Shown here: positions 18,483-28,538 of the stretch, piece after piece
Numbering within the stretch: the stretch's first letter is position 1
Layout of the letters: every line of letters begins with the position of its first letter
Notes under the pieces: model-generated
Databases searched by the model: none
What the model saw: the letters and a program-made list of their open reading frames with translations, nothing else
Told to the model about the DNA's origin: nothing
Assembly (NCBI GenBank): GCA_037127255.1
Contig: JBANSL010000004.1
Location: 86,200,627-86,264,626 of the forward strand
Origin: Persicaria tinctoria
Lineage: Eukaryota; Streptophyta; Magnoliopsida; Caryophyllales; Polygonaceae
DNA length: 64,000 nucleotides
Direction: 5' to 3'
Made by a program: the position numbers and the translations under genes

Positions 18483-21400
18483 AATTTAGCTTCTGGAATG
18501 TTAGAGGTCTTAGTAGGAAAAATGTCTGGACTCACATTGAATCTACTGCTAGATCGGATCACATTAAATTTTTAATGCTGGCAGAAACAAAATTAACAAA
18601 CCCACCACCAGAAAGTTGTTGGAGGAAGGCTGGTTTTGACAAATTATTCTTTCAACCGTCAATTGGCCTGTCCGGAGGTCTATGCCTTCTCTGGAAGGAA
18701 GCACATTTCATAAATGAATCTTTCACTATTAGAAGCTCGACGGACAGAATTATCCAAGTAGATTACACCAACACGAAACTGAACATTGCAATAGAAATCC
18801 TCTTTATTTACGCAACACCTTATGCAAATGAAAAAAATGAATTTTGGAATTCCATAGAAGCTTACATTCGGAAATCGAATGACTCTCTCATTATCATGGG
18901 GGATTTAAATGAAATCCTAGAACCAAGTGACAAGCAAGGTGGCAGAATTCCAAATACTAACAGATTTGCAAGACTTCAAAATATAATAAGCACTCATAAT
19001 TTGGTCGATGCTCCAACAACTGGTAATAACTTCACATGGAGAAAACGGGAAAAGGGGGCAGATAATATATATGAAAAATTAGACCGCGCGATTGTGAGTC
19101 ATTCTATCCTAAAAAAATTTCCCAACCTTTGCACTAAAAATCACGCCTTCTTGAAATCTGACCATGCTCAAATCACTCTAGATCTCATGGATAACCAAAA
19201 ACCAAAATTACAACCTTTTAAATTTGAAATGGCTTGGACCACGAGAGCAGACTATGTTAATGTCGTGCGCTCGGCTTGGAGAGTTGATCTACCGGGTTCC
19301 AAAATGTATAAATTAACAAAGAAACTACAAGAAGTCAAAAGGAAGAGTAAGATATGGAGCAAGGTAACCTTTGGAAACGTTTTCCAACAAATAAAACAAG
19401 TTGAAACACAACTCTTGGATCTACAGAACACGCTCTCTAAAGCTTATAACTATGACCTAGACAATAAAATCAAAAGACTCACATCAAAACATGCTACACT
19501 CTTAACCTATCAACAGAAATACTGGGGACAAAGAGCTAAGAGGACACATGTAAAATCGATAGATGCAAACACAAAATACTTTCACAAAATCGCAACTGGA
19601 AGACGCAATAGAAATATAATAAAACATATCCAAACCACAGCTGGTATAACAATCAACAGCGAAGACGAAATAAGAAAATTAATCAAACATGATTTCAGTC
19701 AAAGATACTCACTTCAAAGAAGGCAGAATATGCCAAGCAACTTACTAAACCATATAGAAAACGAAATTACAAATGATGATAATAACTGGCTAATTCGACC
19801 AGTCACAAATGCAGAAATAAAAAATGCAGTCTTCAGTCTAGCCAACGATAAATCTCCAGGCCCCGACGGTTTCCCTGCGGGATTTTTCAAAAAATACTGG
19901 CACATAGTAGAACCTTCAGTAATCAAAGCGGTAAAGAGTTTTTTCCTTAGTGGCCGGATTCTAAAACAAACAAACCATACGTTTATTGCTCTAATACCGA
20001 AGATAGAAAACCCAACCACAACATCGCACTATAGGCCTATAAGCCTTTGTTCAACAACTTATAAAATAATATCCAAAGTACTAGCATCGAGGCTAAAAAA
20101 AATCATTCCCAAAATCACCAATCCCCTACAGAGCGCTTTCTCATCGGGGAGATCAATACAGGATAACATCTTAATTGCAAATGAAATCTTCCACTCTTTC
20201 TCTAAGAAAAAAGGTAAAACGGGATGGATGGCGGTAAAACTAGATATGGAAAAGGCTTTTGATATGGTTGAGTGGGATTTTCTTCTCTCCACTATGCTCA
20301 AATTAGGCTTCTCAAACAGATTCACAGGGTGGATCAAGGAGTGTATCACCACTGTTACCTACTCAGTACTGGTAAATAATGAACCCACGGAGGTTTTCTT
20401 CCCCGAAAAGGGCCTTCGTCAAGGTGACCCTTTATCACCTTATCTATTCTTAATAATATCTGAAATCCTTGCTCGAGGACTTTACAATGAGTCGACTAAA
20501 CCACAGAGCCATCTAGGTATAAAATTAACAAGAGACGGAACAAAAATTCCTTTTCTAGCCTTCGCGGATGATATTGTCATCTTTGCTTCGGCTAGTAAAA
20601 CAGGTTGCGATCAAATCAACAGAGTCTTAAGGGACTATAACGCTTTGTCAGGGCAACGTGTAAACCGACATAAATCTCAATTCCAAACATCTAAAAACGT
20701 TTTACCATCACAAAAGAATATGATACGAAATGAATTAGAAATCGCACACACACCGAATTTAGGATGCTACCTTGGTTGCCCAATAATCGAAGGACGAGTA
20801 ACAAAAGATGACTTCAAGGACCTACTAATAAACACAAAATCTCAGCTACACAAATGGAAGGCAAATTGTCTTTCACAAGCTGGAAGATGTACACTAATCA
20901 AAACAACGCTTTCAGCAAAACCATTACATATAATGCAATGCTTCATGTTACCAAAATCGGTACACACAGAACTGGACAGAATAAATAGACAATTCCTTTG
21001 GAACAAAGGTACAAACCATAAGCCACTGATAAGCTGGTTCGATATATGTAAAACAAAGGAAAATGGAGGGCTAGGGCTACGATGTTCAGAAGACATGAAC
21101 AAGGCACTACAAATGAAACTGCTTTGGAAAATACTAGCAGAACCAAACAACCCTTGGGTTAAACTGATAAAAGAAAAATACCTAAAAACGACTGAAATGC
21201 TAAATTACCAAAAACGTGGAAACACCTCATGGCAATGGGCACAACTAATAAAATTAATACCTTTATTTAAAAATGGCCTGCGGTGGTATATTGGGGACGG
21301 TTCAGCGATTAATTTCTGGAAAGATTGCTGGTTGGGCGAGTCCCCACTGAAAACATTTATCCCATTAACTCAGCAAATTGATGAATCATTAAACATAAAA

Positions 21401-22615
21401 CATTTCGTTGACGAAAACAAAGTATGGGACAAAAACAAATTACTTAGAAACCTACAGGGAATCATACCAAACGATGTAATAGAGAGAATCACAACAATAC
21501 CACTACCTGAGAATATACAAGTTGATAGGCTATATTGGAAATGGAGCAAGAACGGGTGGTATACGACTTCTTCTGCTATAGATATGATTCATAAATACAA
21601 AAACCACACAAACTCAGATATAGGCTGGGTTTGGGACCTAAATACACCACCAAAAATAAAATCATTCATGTGGAAAATCCTAAAAAATGCAGTACCAACA
21701 ACTGCTAGATTAGCTTCGCGCCATCTGGGTATTCCGACAAACTGCCCCCACTGCGACTCTTGCTACGAGGATCTATACCATCTACTATGGGACTGTCCTA
21801 TTACTAGATATACTTTGATGGCAAATGATCCAGGGACCTTCATGAAAATACATGGTTGCTTTGACAAAGGAGACTCGATCAATAACACAATATGGAATAT
21901 TAAAAACACGATTGGAAAACACAAATTTGAAGATCTAGCGTTTGTCTGGTGGGGTATCTGGTTCTCTAGAAACAAGGCTCACTTTGACAATTTAACCCCG
22001 GACATAAGAAAAATCATAGCTTTCAAAAAAGACCAGAAATTTATATGGACAACCTCCCAAATAGGCGAAAATATAAAGGATAATAAAACAGATAAAACAA
22101 TCAATTTTAAACCAAAATCAACTTCAAAAAGGAAAAGAACCGAGTGGGAAGCCCCGCCTAAAGACACCTATAAACTTAACTTTGATGGATCTTTCTCTTC
22201 GGGCAATAAGGGCACTTTTAGGTTTATCATTCGTGATTGCTTGGGTTCTCTTATTACTTGTGGGTGGGGTCCATCACCAATAGACTCGGTATGCGGTTGC
22301 GAAAGTCTGGGGCTTTGGTCTGGTATACAGGCCGCAAAAAACTTGAATATCCAAAAATTAATAGTAGAAGGAGATAACCTTACAATTATAAAAAGTTTAA
22401 AAGGTTTGGGGAAGCCTACCGGAGACTCGGATATGATTGTCTCAGACAGCCTAGTCTCGCTGGGCTTCTTTGGTTCTATTGAGATTCGTCATGTTTTCCG
22501 GGAAGCTAATCTTGTGGCTGATCGTTTATCACGTCTAGACTCCGCTTCACTTGGTTCTATGACACCTGATGATTCTCTTCTGCGTAGTCTCATCCGAAAG
22601 GATGCTCTTGGCTGA
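18479..22615 (+). CDS. LINE ORF2: APE endonuclease, reverse transcriptase, RNase H
   Basis: The single frame of 1378 codons is intact. Residues 1-230 form an APE-type endonuclease (FWNVRGL, AETK, GDLNE near 141, SDHAQI near 227), which nicks the target. The reverse transcriptase contains KSPGPDGFPAGFF, LIPK, YRPISLC, DMEKAFDMVEW, GLRQGDPLSPYLF and the catalytic FADD at about residue 695. A zf-RVT-type region with NCPHCDSC...HLLWDCP follows. The C-terminal RNase H runs from NFDGS (Asp1236) through CESLGLWSG, VEGDN and REANLVADRLS, so acidic catalytic positions are present. Together these enzymes carry out target-primed reverse transcription. The start codon sits in ATGA with the upstream frame. 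Confidence 0.95.
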   Translation: MKFSFWNVRGLSRKNVWTHIESTARSDHIKFLMLAETKLTNPPPESCWRKAGFDKLFFQPSIGLSGGLCLLWKEAHFINESFTIRSSTDRIIQVDYTNTKLNIAIEILFIYATPYANEKNEFWNSIEAYIRKSNDSLIIMGDLNEILEPSDKQGGRIPNTNRFARLQNIISTHNLVDAPTTGNNFTWRKREKGADNIYEKLDRAIVSHSILKKFPNLCTKNHAFLKSDHAQITLDLMDNQKPKLQPFKFEMAWTTRADYVNVVRSAWRVDLPGSKMYKLTKKLQEVKRKSKIWSKVTFGNVFQQIKQVETQLLDLQNTLSKAYNYDLDNKIKRLTSKHATLLTYQQKYWGQRAKRTHVKSIDANTKYFHKIATGRRNRNIIKHIQTTAGITINSEDEIRKLIKHDFSQRYSLQRRQNMPSNLLNHIENEITNDDNNWLIRPVTNAEIKNAVFSLANDKSPGPDGFPAGFFKKYWHIVEPSVIKAVKSFFLSGRILKQTNHTFIALIPKIENPTTTSHYRPISLCSTTYKIISKVLASRLKKIIPKITNPLQSAFSSGRSIQDNILIANEIFHSFSKKKGKTGWMAVKLDMEKAFDMVEWDFLLSTMLKLGFSNRFTGWIKECITTVTYSVLVNNEPTEVFFPEKGLRQGDPLSPYLFLIISEILARGLYNESTKPQSHLGIKLTRDGTKIPFLAFADDIVIFASASKTGCDQINRVLRDYNALSGQRVNRHKSQFQTSKNVLPSQKNMIRNELEIAHTPNLGCYLGCPIIEGRVTKDDFKDLLINTKSQLHKWKANCLSQAGRCTLIKTTLSAKPLHIMQCFMLPKSVHTELDRINRQFLWNKGTNHKPLISWFDICKTKENGGLGLRCSEDMNKALQMKLLWKILAEPNNPWVKLIKEKYLKTTEMLNYQKRGNTSWQWAQLIKLIPLFKNGLRWYIGDGSAINFWKDCWLGESPLKTFIPLTQQIDESLNIKHFVDENKVWDKNKLLRNLQGIIPNDVIERITTIPLPENIQVDRLYWKWSKNGWYTTSSAIDMIHKYKNHTNSDIGWVWDLNTPPKIKSFMWKILKNAVPTTARLASRHLGIPTNCPHCDSCYEDLYHLLWDCPITRYTLMANDPGTFMKIHGCFDKGDSINNTIWNIKNTIGKHKFEDLAFVWWGIWFSRNKAHFDNLTPDIRKIIAFKKDQKFIWTTSQIGENIKDNKTDKTINFKPKSTSKRKRTEWEAPPKDTYKLNFDGSFSSGNKGTFRFIIRDCLGSLITCGWGPSPIDSVCGCESLGLWSGIQAAKNLNIQKLIVEGDNLTIIKSLKGLGKPTGDSDMIVSDSLVSLGFFGSIEIRHVFREANLVADRLSRLDSASLGSMTPDDSLLRSLIRKDALG

Positions 22616-22687
22616 TAGGGCTTGGCTCTATGGCCAAATTTTTTCCGTTTCAAAAAAATAATAAAAAAATAAAATAAAATAAAAAAT

Positions 22688-23124
22688 TAACATGTCCTTC
22701 GGTAGTCGATCATCACTGCGAAGGAGATTGCCGATCGGCCGGCGACATCAAACAAGGAGAAGGTGGTAGATAAGCAACACTAAACGCTGCACCCGCTTGC
22801 CGAGTTAGGTTTGTTGAGATTGAATTGGGTAAATTTTAAATATATTTATTTTGTCAATAAAATTTCAATATCTTCTGAATAGCCTCACTCTTATAAAAAA
22901 AGTATAAATAAGACTTCACTTGGGTTCGTTTGGCTGACCATCCATTATGATTTATAATGCATAATATTGCATTATCATTTATAATGCACAATAATATTAT
23001 AATGCAATTGGACTTGTTAGGGAGAACCAGTAAAATTAGTAGACGTTTTGAAGCTTGAACAAAGAGCGAACAAGGGAAGAACAAACCCTCTTCCGCTGTG
23101 GGCGAGTCCGAAGAAATTCAGCAG
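22688..23124. other. Intergenic between the LINE and the SAYSvFN gene
   Basis: About 110 GC-richer bases after the LINE tail show no recognisable protein. Next comes AT-rich sequence with repeated TAATGCA words (22950-23005), then the probable leader of the next gene. Confidence 0.4.
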
Positions 23125-25864
23125 ATGGTGGAGATTGAACGCCATATCCCCAATGGCGGTGCCGATGGGTTGGATCAGGGGAAAGTCGAGATCCTCCTCA
23201 AAACCATCGGCCCTCTTCGTCCTTCTCGCCTCAAGCTCCCTCCTCGTCTCAAGGTGAATTCACATCCTCCTTTGATTCCCTTTCTAGGTTCTGGAATTCT
23301 CCAGTTTATATCTCTAATTAGAATCCTCGATGATTTCTGCTTGCAAAGGCATCATAAATTGAATTTTCAATTTCAGACCTAATCCAAAATCATGATCCGG
23401 GGGGGGGGGGGGGGGGGCAAGAGGTCGGAGAAGTACACAATCTCTAGCTGATTAGGGGTTTTTCTTCCTCTCTTGGATGTTAAGATGCCGAAATTGTGAG
23501 GGTAGCTGAAAGGTATCTTGCATGTGTTGTTAATTAGGGGTTTTGTGTCTTTCTCAAATCTAAAGATGCAGAAACTAAGAGTTGGCATATATCCCCAAAA
23601 CCTAATTTGGGTAATAGTAAGAGTTTTCCTGGAAGAAAACTAAATTATAATGCTCCTAGAAGATGAATTTCCTGTTCCACCTGTTGTTAATCAGAAACTT
23701 TCTCCCAAGTTGGCATGATTGTAGTTTCCTGTGATCATCTTTGGTTCTAGAATGATATCTGATAAAGTTACTGTGGGAGTATCTTCTGTATCAATGTCTC
23801 TTCTCCATATTGTCTACAAAAATTATTTTGCTGCCATTTCTGGATAGCACTATATAAAGCACTTTATGCAAAGGGCATGCTCCTTGTTGTTCACATAACT
23901 TCCCATCCCATTTTTTGTAATAATATATTGCTCTAAGAAGTGAAGGTGATTTGTAAGTACTGTAGTTTGCCTTAATTTTATGTTCATTGTTAATAGTTTC
24001 TAAACTACTTCCTATGTTTTTTTTTTTAATTATCAAATAGGTATGTGACTTGAGGAAATTAATAGCTGAAAATGGGCAGTTACCAATGGAAGCCCTGAGT
24101 CTTATTTTGCGTGGAAGTGTGTTGAATGACAAGCAAGATGGAGAGGACATGTATGCCCATTTTAAAGATGGCGGTATGCATCTTCCTTCAAAGTTGCTCA
24201 AATGATCTTTTGTTCATGATATCTTCTAGTGTTTTTACATACACCATAGACTATTCATAGGAAATTAGTAATATCCTCTGATCTTTTAAAAGACAAAAGC
24301 AGGGAAAGAAATTTTGCATTTATAGATTTTTTTTTCATGAAACTGCATATTAAAATCCATGAGTTTATGATGAAATCCGCATTCTTGCTTAAATGCCTTT
24401 TTAAACATCATAGTTATGTTTATGGGTTGGGGAAATAGAGAGAAGAGATGAAGCCTCAAGGTTTTATTCCTGACATAAGTGAATCTTTAAACTTAAGTTT
24501 AGACTTAAACCCAAACGAAGAGCCTGGACTTTAAAATTTGTATACGTCTATGGAGAAATAACTTAATTGATCTTTGATAAATCAAAAATCTGTTTAGACA
24601 AAAAAAAAGGCTTTTAACTTTTCTTCAGGTTTTCGCTACTGCAACTGCAGGCTCCCTTGCATGATGCATTAAACTTGAGTTTGTGTGACGTTATATTTGT
24701 GCTGTGTTTGTTTTAACTTTTTAAACATTGCGCCTTTGTATGTTTGAATATTAACATATAGAAGTTTGCTGTAGATACCCTGATGGTATCTGTTAAACCA
24801 AAAGCAGCACCCAAACGCTTTCCAATTAGAGACGATGATGATGAAGAAGATGATGAAGATGAACTGGTCTGAGTCTAATGAGTTCATTGCTTGGGAACTT
24901 GCTTGTATTAAAAATTCTCATGTAATGTGGCATTGCTTTGCATGCTTGACTTGCAGAAGTTTCAGCTTCCTGAGACAGCCAGTAAGTGGAAGTGGAGGCT
25001 ATACCGTTTACTACGCGAAAAGTTGAAGCTTCCTGGTGAGCACCTTTTTTTTAATATCTGGTACATTTTTTATCGGACAGTTGGCTGATGATTGTTTTTT
25101 CTTCATTGGTAGATATCGTTTTGATGGCAATTTTCTCTCTCAGTGTAAAGGCATGGGCAGCCGTCGTTTTGTGGTTTATCATGGCTCCTATTGCTCATGA
25201 CTGGAATCTTGGACCGTTATATGTGAGTTCTATTCCTTTTATTTGGCTCCTATACATCCATGTTACTGTGGCCTACATCTGCCTCAAAGTAATTGGTCTG
25301 TTTTTACTTGGCTGCTACAAATTACAGCAAATGGGCAATTGGGCAAATGATGGAATTTGATTACCATCTATGTTACACTTTTATTGTTTGAGATTTTCAT
25401 TGCTCGGGATTTACTTGACTTTGTATGTAGTTATACCTACTAACTGTTTCGAACTTGGCTAGACATATTGCATCAACTGCTTTGACATTATTGTCTTAGT
25501 TTGCTCTAGAATTTCCTTGTGCTGTTATAAGTCACTGTGAGTGCTGCTGAATCATGGTTTGTGACTTTCTCCAGATACTAGCAACTGGATTCATTATCAT
25601 CTTTATGAATCTTGGGCAGCGCCAGGCGGGCGATGTGAGGTACATCATTCAAACTATCGAACTTAAGAGCACGTTTAAATACCCTGTAGTATATAATGCA
25701 TAATCACCGGCATTTCTCAGTTGAAGCAGCTGTCAATGACATTTTTACTATTTAATATAATGTGTTGTAGTGCCTATTCCATCTTCAACGAAGGCTTTCA
25801 AGAGCTTCCTGGCACACTCAATGCTGATCGGCTGGACAGAGACCTGCGAACAGGTCAGCTCTAA
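23125..25864 (+). CDS. SAYSvFN-domain membrane protein (SAYSD1-like)
   Basis: Seven exons join in phase: 23125-23253, 24041-24173, 24775-24866, 24957-25035, 25113-25222, 25575-25639, 25771-25864, giving 233 residues. The N-terminal half resembles a ubiquitin-like fold (VEILLKTIG, VCDLRKLIAENG, GDTLMVSVKPK), followed by an acidic run (DDDDEEDDEDE). Two hydrophobic segments (IVLMAIFSLSVKAWAAVVLW and ILATGFIIIFMN) precede SAYSIFNEGFQELPGTLNAD, the signature that names the family. Human SAYSD1 is an ER protein that recognises UFMylated ribosomes jammed at the translocon; an equivalent role in plants is inference. The ATG at 23125 is the first in frame, but the frame stays open upstream. Intron 1 holds an unusual G19 run. 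Confidence 0.88.
23399..23417 (+). repeat. Homopolymer of 19 G in intron 1
   Basis: A run of 19 consecutive G lies inside intron 1 of the SAYSvFN gene. Runs this long are rare in plant DNA and error-prone in sequencing, so the exact length is doubtful. It could form a G-quadruplex. Confidence 0.9.
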
Positions 25865-26807
25865 CATGCCGTTAGCCAACGTTCATGGCAGCACTGTGTA
25901 AAGAATCCAGGGACACATTTTCAAGTCTTATGTTGAATACAGTTCCATTCCATGTGTTAGCTTTGCAGGTAGTCCCCTTTTGTACTCCCCCCAAAAAAGA
26001 AAAACAGTTTTTGGTCCTGAATAGTGAATACTGTAGAATCTTCTTGTGAATGTCTTAAAATATGTGTTTGGGTCGTCAGTTTTTGATGATTGAACTTTCA
26101 AAGTTTGGATTTCCGGTTAATGAGTGATGAGTCAACCATAGGAAAGATGAAGATGCTCAAAGCAAATCAAATAATATATGTTTTTTCCTCCCCGGAAATT
26201 TTACGTTGTTGTGTACCAAAATTTGACATTGTACTCCAGATATTTGGAATAATTTTTTATCTCCGCCTCACAAACAATTTTGAATTAGGGGTGGATTTAT
26301 GCATCCCCAAAAAACTATACCATTATTTTTGGGCCGGCCCGCTGTGTGAACTGAATAGTTCGAGCAAAACTTGAATCACCCGAAGCTTAACAGCTGGTTG
26401 ATTTTGCAAAATTGCACCTAGGACAAATAATTCAAAGAAGTGTTAGTTCAATTGCATATGTGAACACTGAACACCACTCTTAGAGCATCCACATTTGACA
26501 TCTTCAAATGGGTGTCTTAACTTTTTTTTATTTAAAAAAATATAGAATGTGAGTTGATTACACTTGAACCAATAAAAGGAGTGTCTTCTTCCGCCCAATA
26601 TCTCACATTGGGCTTCCCACAACCTTTTTTTTCTTCCCACATTGACATAAGAATATCTATTCACTTTTCTATCAACTTCATTCACATCCTAATCTCCAAA
26701 TCCTACACTTATTTTTAATCATTTTCTTTTTCTTTTTTTATTACCTATATTTTTTTTATTAACTTACACATAATTTGTATTATTCAAGCACATTAGTGTT
26801 ATCTTTT
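25865..26807. other. 3' UTR of the SAYSvFN gene and AT-rich intergenic
   Basis: The first 200-400 bases probably hold the 3' UTR. Around 26478, TTAGAGCATCCACATTTGA resembles one end of a Harbinger-type MITE such as those at 34846-35393, but no matching opposite end is seen. The rest is AT-rich without a supported ORF. Confidence 0.4.
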
Positions 26808-27165
26808 TTTTTTTGTTTATAAAGAAATATTTCAACTGATATTTAAAGACGAGTTATTTGCCCACCAAAAGCATTATGACGGATGAGATCGAAGAGACCT
26901 GGATAATTAGGGGTAATGGTTCTATTAGCCGAACCATTATCCTGGTGACTAAGTTGTGTAATCTTATCCGCCACCAAATTACATTAACGAAACACATGAC
27001 AAATGAAAACTATTTGAAATTATCTAAGGCAGAATAAATAGTTAGAGATGGAAGGATTTTGCCATTTTTCTTTGAGGGAATTTATGATGGTGAGATTGTC
27101 CCCTTCGATTTCAATCCGACCGATTCTTAGCTCGTTCACTACACCGATGTCTTTTAGAAGAGTAC
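26808..27165 (-). mobile_element. LINE 3' remnant: partial RNase H
   Basis: On the minus strand, 27165 down to about 26900 encodes VVNELRIGRIEIEGDNLTII (RNase H with the EGDN Asp) and, after stops, HVFR and CNLVADKITQLSHQ. This corresponds to the end of plant L1 ORF2 and parallels the fragments at 12490-13098 and at the end of the full LINE. A T-run at 26806-26815 on the plus strand is the poly(A) tail of the minus-strand copy. In-frame stops show decay. Confidence 0.75.
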
Positions 27166-27329
27166 AACTAATTAATTTTCACACTTTTCAGAACTGATTA
27201 AATATATAAATACAATAACAATAACTATAAGTAGAAAAATAATTAAATTATATTATATTTAAATGTATATGTTTTATTATACAGTATATATAAGAAAACC
27301 AATATTTTTTCAAATAAAAAATCCCTTGC

Positions 27330-28538
27330 TTGGCCGAATACCTCTTGTTGTCTTCTTGAAAGCTGTGTCGAGTGTGCTCCGTTGCCGCCGGTTGAAGACG
27401 CCGGCCGCGCCTGCAAGAACACTCCCAAGGTGCGGCTCCGACATTTATTATCTTCTTCTTCTTTTTTATCCGGCGTGGACCCTAAGAACACCTGATTGCG
27501 CTCGGGTCTCTGTCTCTCATCCAGTCTCTGAGCCGTCTCCCACAATCCCCGAGACCCCGACGTCCCCGTCTCTCATCCTTCTCTCGAGCAGCTCGCGATT
27601 TCGCTGCTCTCTCCTAGACCCCGACGGCCCTATCTCTCATCCACGCTCGTCTCTCTTCGATTGGAATTCTGGAAAGTGTTGAGGAATTCTAGGGTTCGAA
27701 TTGCTCGTCATTTGGAATTGCAGGTTAGTTAAATCAACCAGTTGTTGTTTCAGTTTCCAATCTAGGTTTGGCGTTTGTTTTTACTTCAATTGCAGTTTTA
27801 GTTAGGTTTTTTTTTTTGCAATTGAATGGTATACCATTGTAGGAGGTGAATCAAAGACAGCCGAGAAGTTTGCCTTCTCTTCTCCATTCTTCGCCAATTA
27901 CACACTGTAAGATTTTTCCTTGCTGCTGGCCTCGCTGGAGGTTTACCTTTTTCAGTTGATTGATTCGTCTGAATTTATTTCTTCTCCTGCTAGCTAGGGA
28001 AATTGGATATTGTAGGTTTTGCATTTGGTAGATATGAACGTGAGATTTATATCATGTGGAGCTGAGCTTCAAGTTCTCAGAGTGATTGTGTTTGTAATCT
28101 GTATAAAATACTGGCTTTGATAATGTTTGGCTTGTGCTTTTGCCAGTTGCTGTCTCTTTACCAAATTTGAAAGCCTGTTTTATTTGTTGAATTTCATAAA
28201 ATGATTTTGTTTCCTCCATTGTTTGGTTTTATTTTCTCAAACAAGCCTATCGATCCCGAACAAAAGAGCTAGAACAAGCCTAAGCTTGTTTGCTCGGCTT
28301 GACTGGGTAATCAAACCCAAGCTTGAATGGGGCTTGCGAGCCGAGCTTGAGAGTAAAAAAAAAGTTCGAATAAAATTTAGGATTGAGCTCGGATTGGCTC
28401 AATTTTGTATGAGTCGAACAGGAACATGACAAGCTCGGCTCGTTCGGCTCGAATAACACCGAGAAGATATTTAGTGGGATTATGTACTGATCAGGGAAAT
28501 TTTTTGAACAGGCACGCCAATTTCTGTGCTGGAGGAAG
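27330..28538 (+). other. Probable 5' UTR region and leader intron of the NAA40 gene
   Basis: A CT-rich, GC-richer stretch (about 27400-27720) ends CAG followed by GTTAGT (27724), a plausible leader exon and donor. The coding exon begins after a TTTTTTGAACAG acceptor at 28511, 27 bases before the ATG. Between them is an apparent intron that contains a hAT fragment. Transcript ends are not determined. Confidence 0.45.
28240..28460. mobile_element. Truncated copy of the GCTCG-rich hAT element
   Basis: The segment is rich in GAGCTTG/GCTCGG words and ends GCTCGTTCGGCTCGAATAAC, nearly the same as the right end of the element at 5421-5810 (GGCTCGAATAACACCCCTA). The terminal CCCTA is lost and no left terminus or 8 bp duplication is visible. 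It sits in the apparent leader intron of the NAA40 gene. Confidence 0.7.

Larger units (their letters stand above)
13920..22687 (+). mobile_element. Full-length L1-type LINE retrotransposon
   Basis: The element spans about 8.8 kb: a 5' region with repeated monomers, ORF1 (nucleic-acid-binding, ending 16493), an unusual 2 kb inter-ORF zone with three open frames, ORF2 (18479-22615, endonuclease, reverse transcriptase, zinc knuckle and RNase H), a short 3' UTR with the hairpin TTGGC-TCTATG-GCCAA (22622-22637), and an A-rich tail (22651-22687). Both main ORFs are uninterrupted, so the copy is young or recently active. The 5' boundary is approximate because I could not find a convincing target-site duplication. 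Confidence 0.9.

Noticed and set aside
22688..22810. GC-richer stretch after the LINE as a gene fragment
   Set aside because: No frame gives a recognisable protein and no splice context is evident.
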